Source: Bacteroidales bacterium (GTDB taxonomy: Bacteria; Bacteroidota; Bacteroidia; Bacteroidales; JAADJA01). Taken from it: 33,575 bases of DNA. Both the position numbers and the translations under genes were made by a program. Positions 32,840-33,575 of this stretch are shown one piece after another. The stretch is taken from NCBI GenBank assembly GCA_020438105.1, contig JAGQVE010000046.1, positions 1 through 33,575 on the forward strand. Reading direction: 5' to 3'. Below the pieces are notes generated by a model that was given only the letters and a program-made list of their open reading frames with translations, ran no database searches and was not told the DNA's origin. The stretch's first letter is position 1. Every line of letters starts with the position of its first letter.

Positions 32840-33575
32840 ATGAAAAAGATTTTTTCCATATTTATACTTCTTTTATTTATTCCATATTCGTACGCACAGG
32901 AAATGCTGGGTTTGATAAACAGTAATTATTCCGGTATTTATGGAATAGCTTCAAACCCGGCGAATATGTCCGGATCAAAACTTTACCTCGATTTTAATTT
33001 GCTATCAGTACAAACCTTTTTCGACAATAATTATATTTATTGGGACAAAGATGATTTGATGACCTTTCTTAAAACCAGAGAAACCCCTGTGTATTACACC
33101 GAAGAAAATGAGGAGCGCAGTTATAGCATTTTCAGGGATAACGAATCTAAAAATGGATTTCAGGATATTAAAATCATTGGCCCATCTGCAATGGTAGCCT
33201 ATGGTGAGCATGCATTTGCAGTTACTACCGGGCTTCGTTCAATGACTTCTTTTAAAAATCTACCTGCTGATATGGCTGTTTTCCTTTATGAAGCCATCGA
33301 CTATCAAAACCTTCATAATATTAATTTTTTGCATGAAAAACGCATAGCCACCTCATCTCTTGCCTGGGCCGAAGTGGGATTTAGTTATTCTTATAACTTT
33401 TACAGGTATAAATGGGATTCCTGGTCGGCTGGAATTACTATTAAGCCGCTTATTGGACTGGATGCCGCATATATTTCAATCGACAATGTAGATTATAAAG
33501 TACATTATGATGATTCAGCGTCGGTGTACAATGTCGCTTTTGAATATGGTTATTCATTGCCCATTGACTATGTGG
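32840..33575 (+). CDS. DUF5723-like outer-membrane protein, cut by window end
   Basis: The first 245 codons are in the window. A signal peptide (MKKIFSIFILLLFIPYSYAQ) is followed by EMLGLINSNYSGIYGIASNP and ANMSGSKLYLDFNLLSV. This opening, with a conserved NPAN-type motif, is shared by DUF5723 and PorP/PorV-like barrels of Bacteroidota. Later segments alternate aromatic strands (EVGFSYSYNFYRYKWDSWSA, GITIKPLIGLDAAYI). Longer members end in an OmpA-like domain; whether this one does lies beyond the window. The function is unknown. The gene follows a terminator and has its own unit. Confidence 0.75.
   Translation, partial: MKKIFSIFILLLFIPYSYAQEMLGLINSNYSGIYGIASNPANMSGSKLYLDFNLLSVQTFFDNNYIYWDKDDLMTFLKTRETPVYYTEENEERSYSIFRDNESKNGFQDIKIIGPSAMVAYGEHAFAVTTGLRSMTSFKNLPADMAVFLYEAIDYQNLHNINFLHEKRIATSSLAWAEVGFSYSYNFYRYKWDSWSAGITIKPLIGLDAAYISIDNVDYKVHYDDSASVYNVAFEYGYSLPIDYV

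Overview
The window is a compact housekeeping stretch of a Bacteroidota chromosome, probably Bacteroidales or a relative. The evidence is a PorQ-type protein of the type IX secretion system, a DUF4295 protein beside rpmG, the ftsY-rimO order, a folK/deoxynucleoside kinase pair, a putative LptD, and promoters of the form TTG-N19/20-TAnnTTTG with very short leaders. Most genes have no Shine-Dalgarno sequence. I see no phage, IS element, CRISPR array or other accessory island.

Layout: 1-757 holds a small GIY-YIG protein and two tRNA genes (Leu-UAA, Gly-GCC), all on the minus strand. 758-4700 holds aqpZ converging on mutS, with a SpoU-type RNA methyltransferase divergent from mutS. 4747-7134 is a large barrel/OmpA-like/TPR envelope protein, followed by a 444-base gap without a credible gene. 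7579-8731 is folK overlapping a deoxynucleoside kinase; sppA runs divergently to 10628. 10632-12924 is the minus-strand operon ispH-recF-DUF721. 12962-14011 is porQ, downstream of the operon thrS-infC-rpmI-rplT (17296 to 14130). 17410-18390 is a membrane-anchored dihaem cytochrome c. 18532-22961 is the minus-strand run lptD, ridA, a repeat protein resembling a beta-propeller, and a 56-residue membrane protein. Divergent from it are a cell-wall amidase, a second SPOR-like protein and an MlaD/MCE protein (23048-25884). Then come hsp20, a class III aminotransferase, an SDR oxidoreductase, xerD, the operon rpmG-DUF4295-ftsY-rimO, a 498-base gap with a strong terminator, and the start of a DUF5723-like barrel protein cut by the window end.

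The genes serve envelope building (LPS export, peptidoglycan hydrolysis, lipid transport, type IX secretion), translation (ThrRS, IF3, L35, L20, L33, RimO, tRNAs), DNA maintenance (MutS, RecF, DUF721, XerD) and isoprenoid and folate synthesis.

The most interesting signals are regulatory. infC has no ATG, GTG, TTG or CTG available for a full-length IF3 and appears to start at ATA behind a perfect AGGAGG. hsp20 is the only other gene where I saw a perfect AGGAGG before the start, and its leader carries an exactly complementary CCTCCT, the layout of an RNA thermometer. Several genes begin at TTG or GTG, and a number of starts here are set downstream of the longest open frame because the -7 promoter box lies inside the extension.
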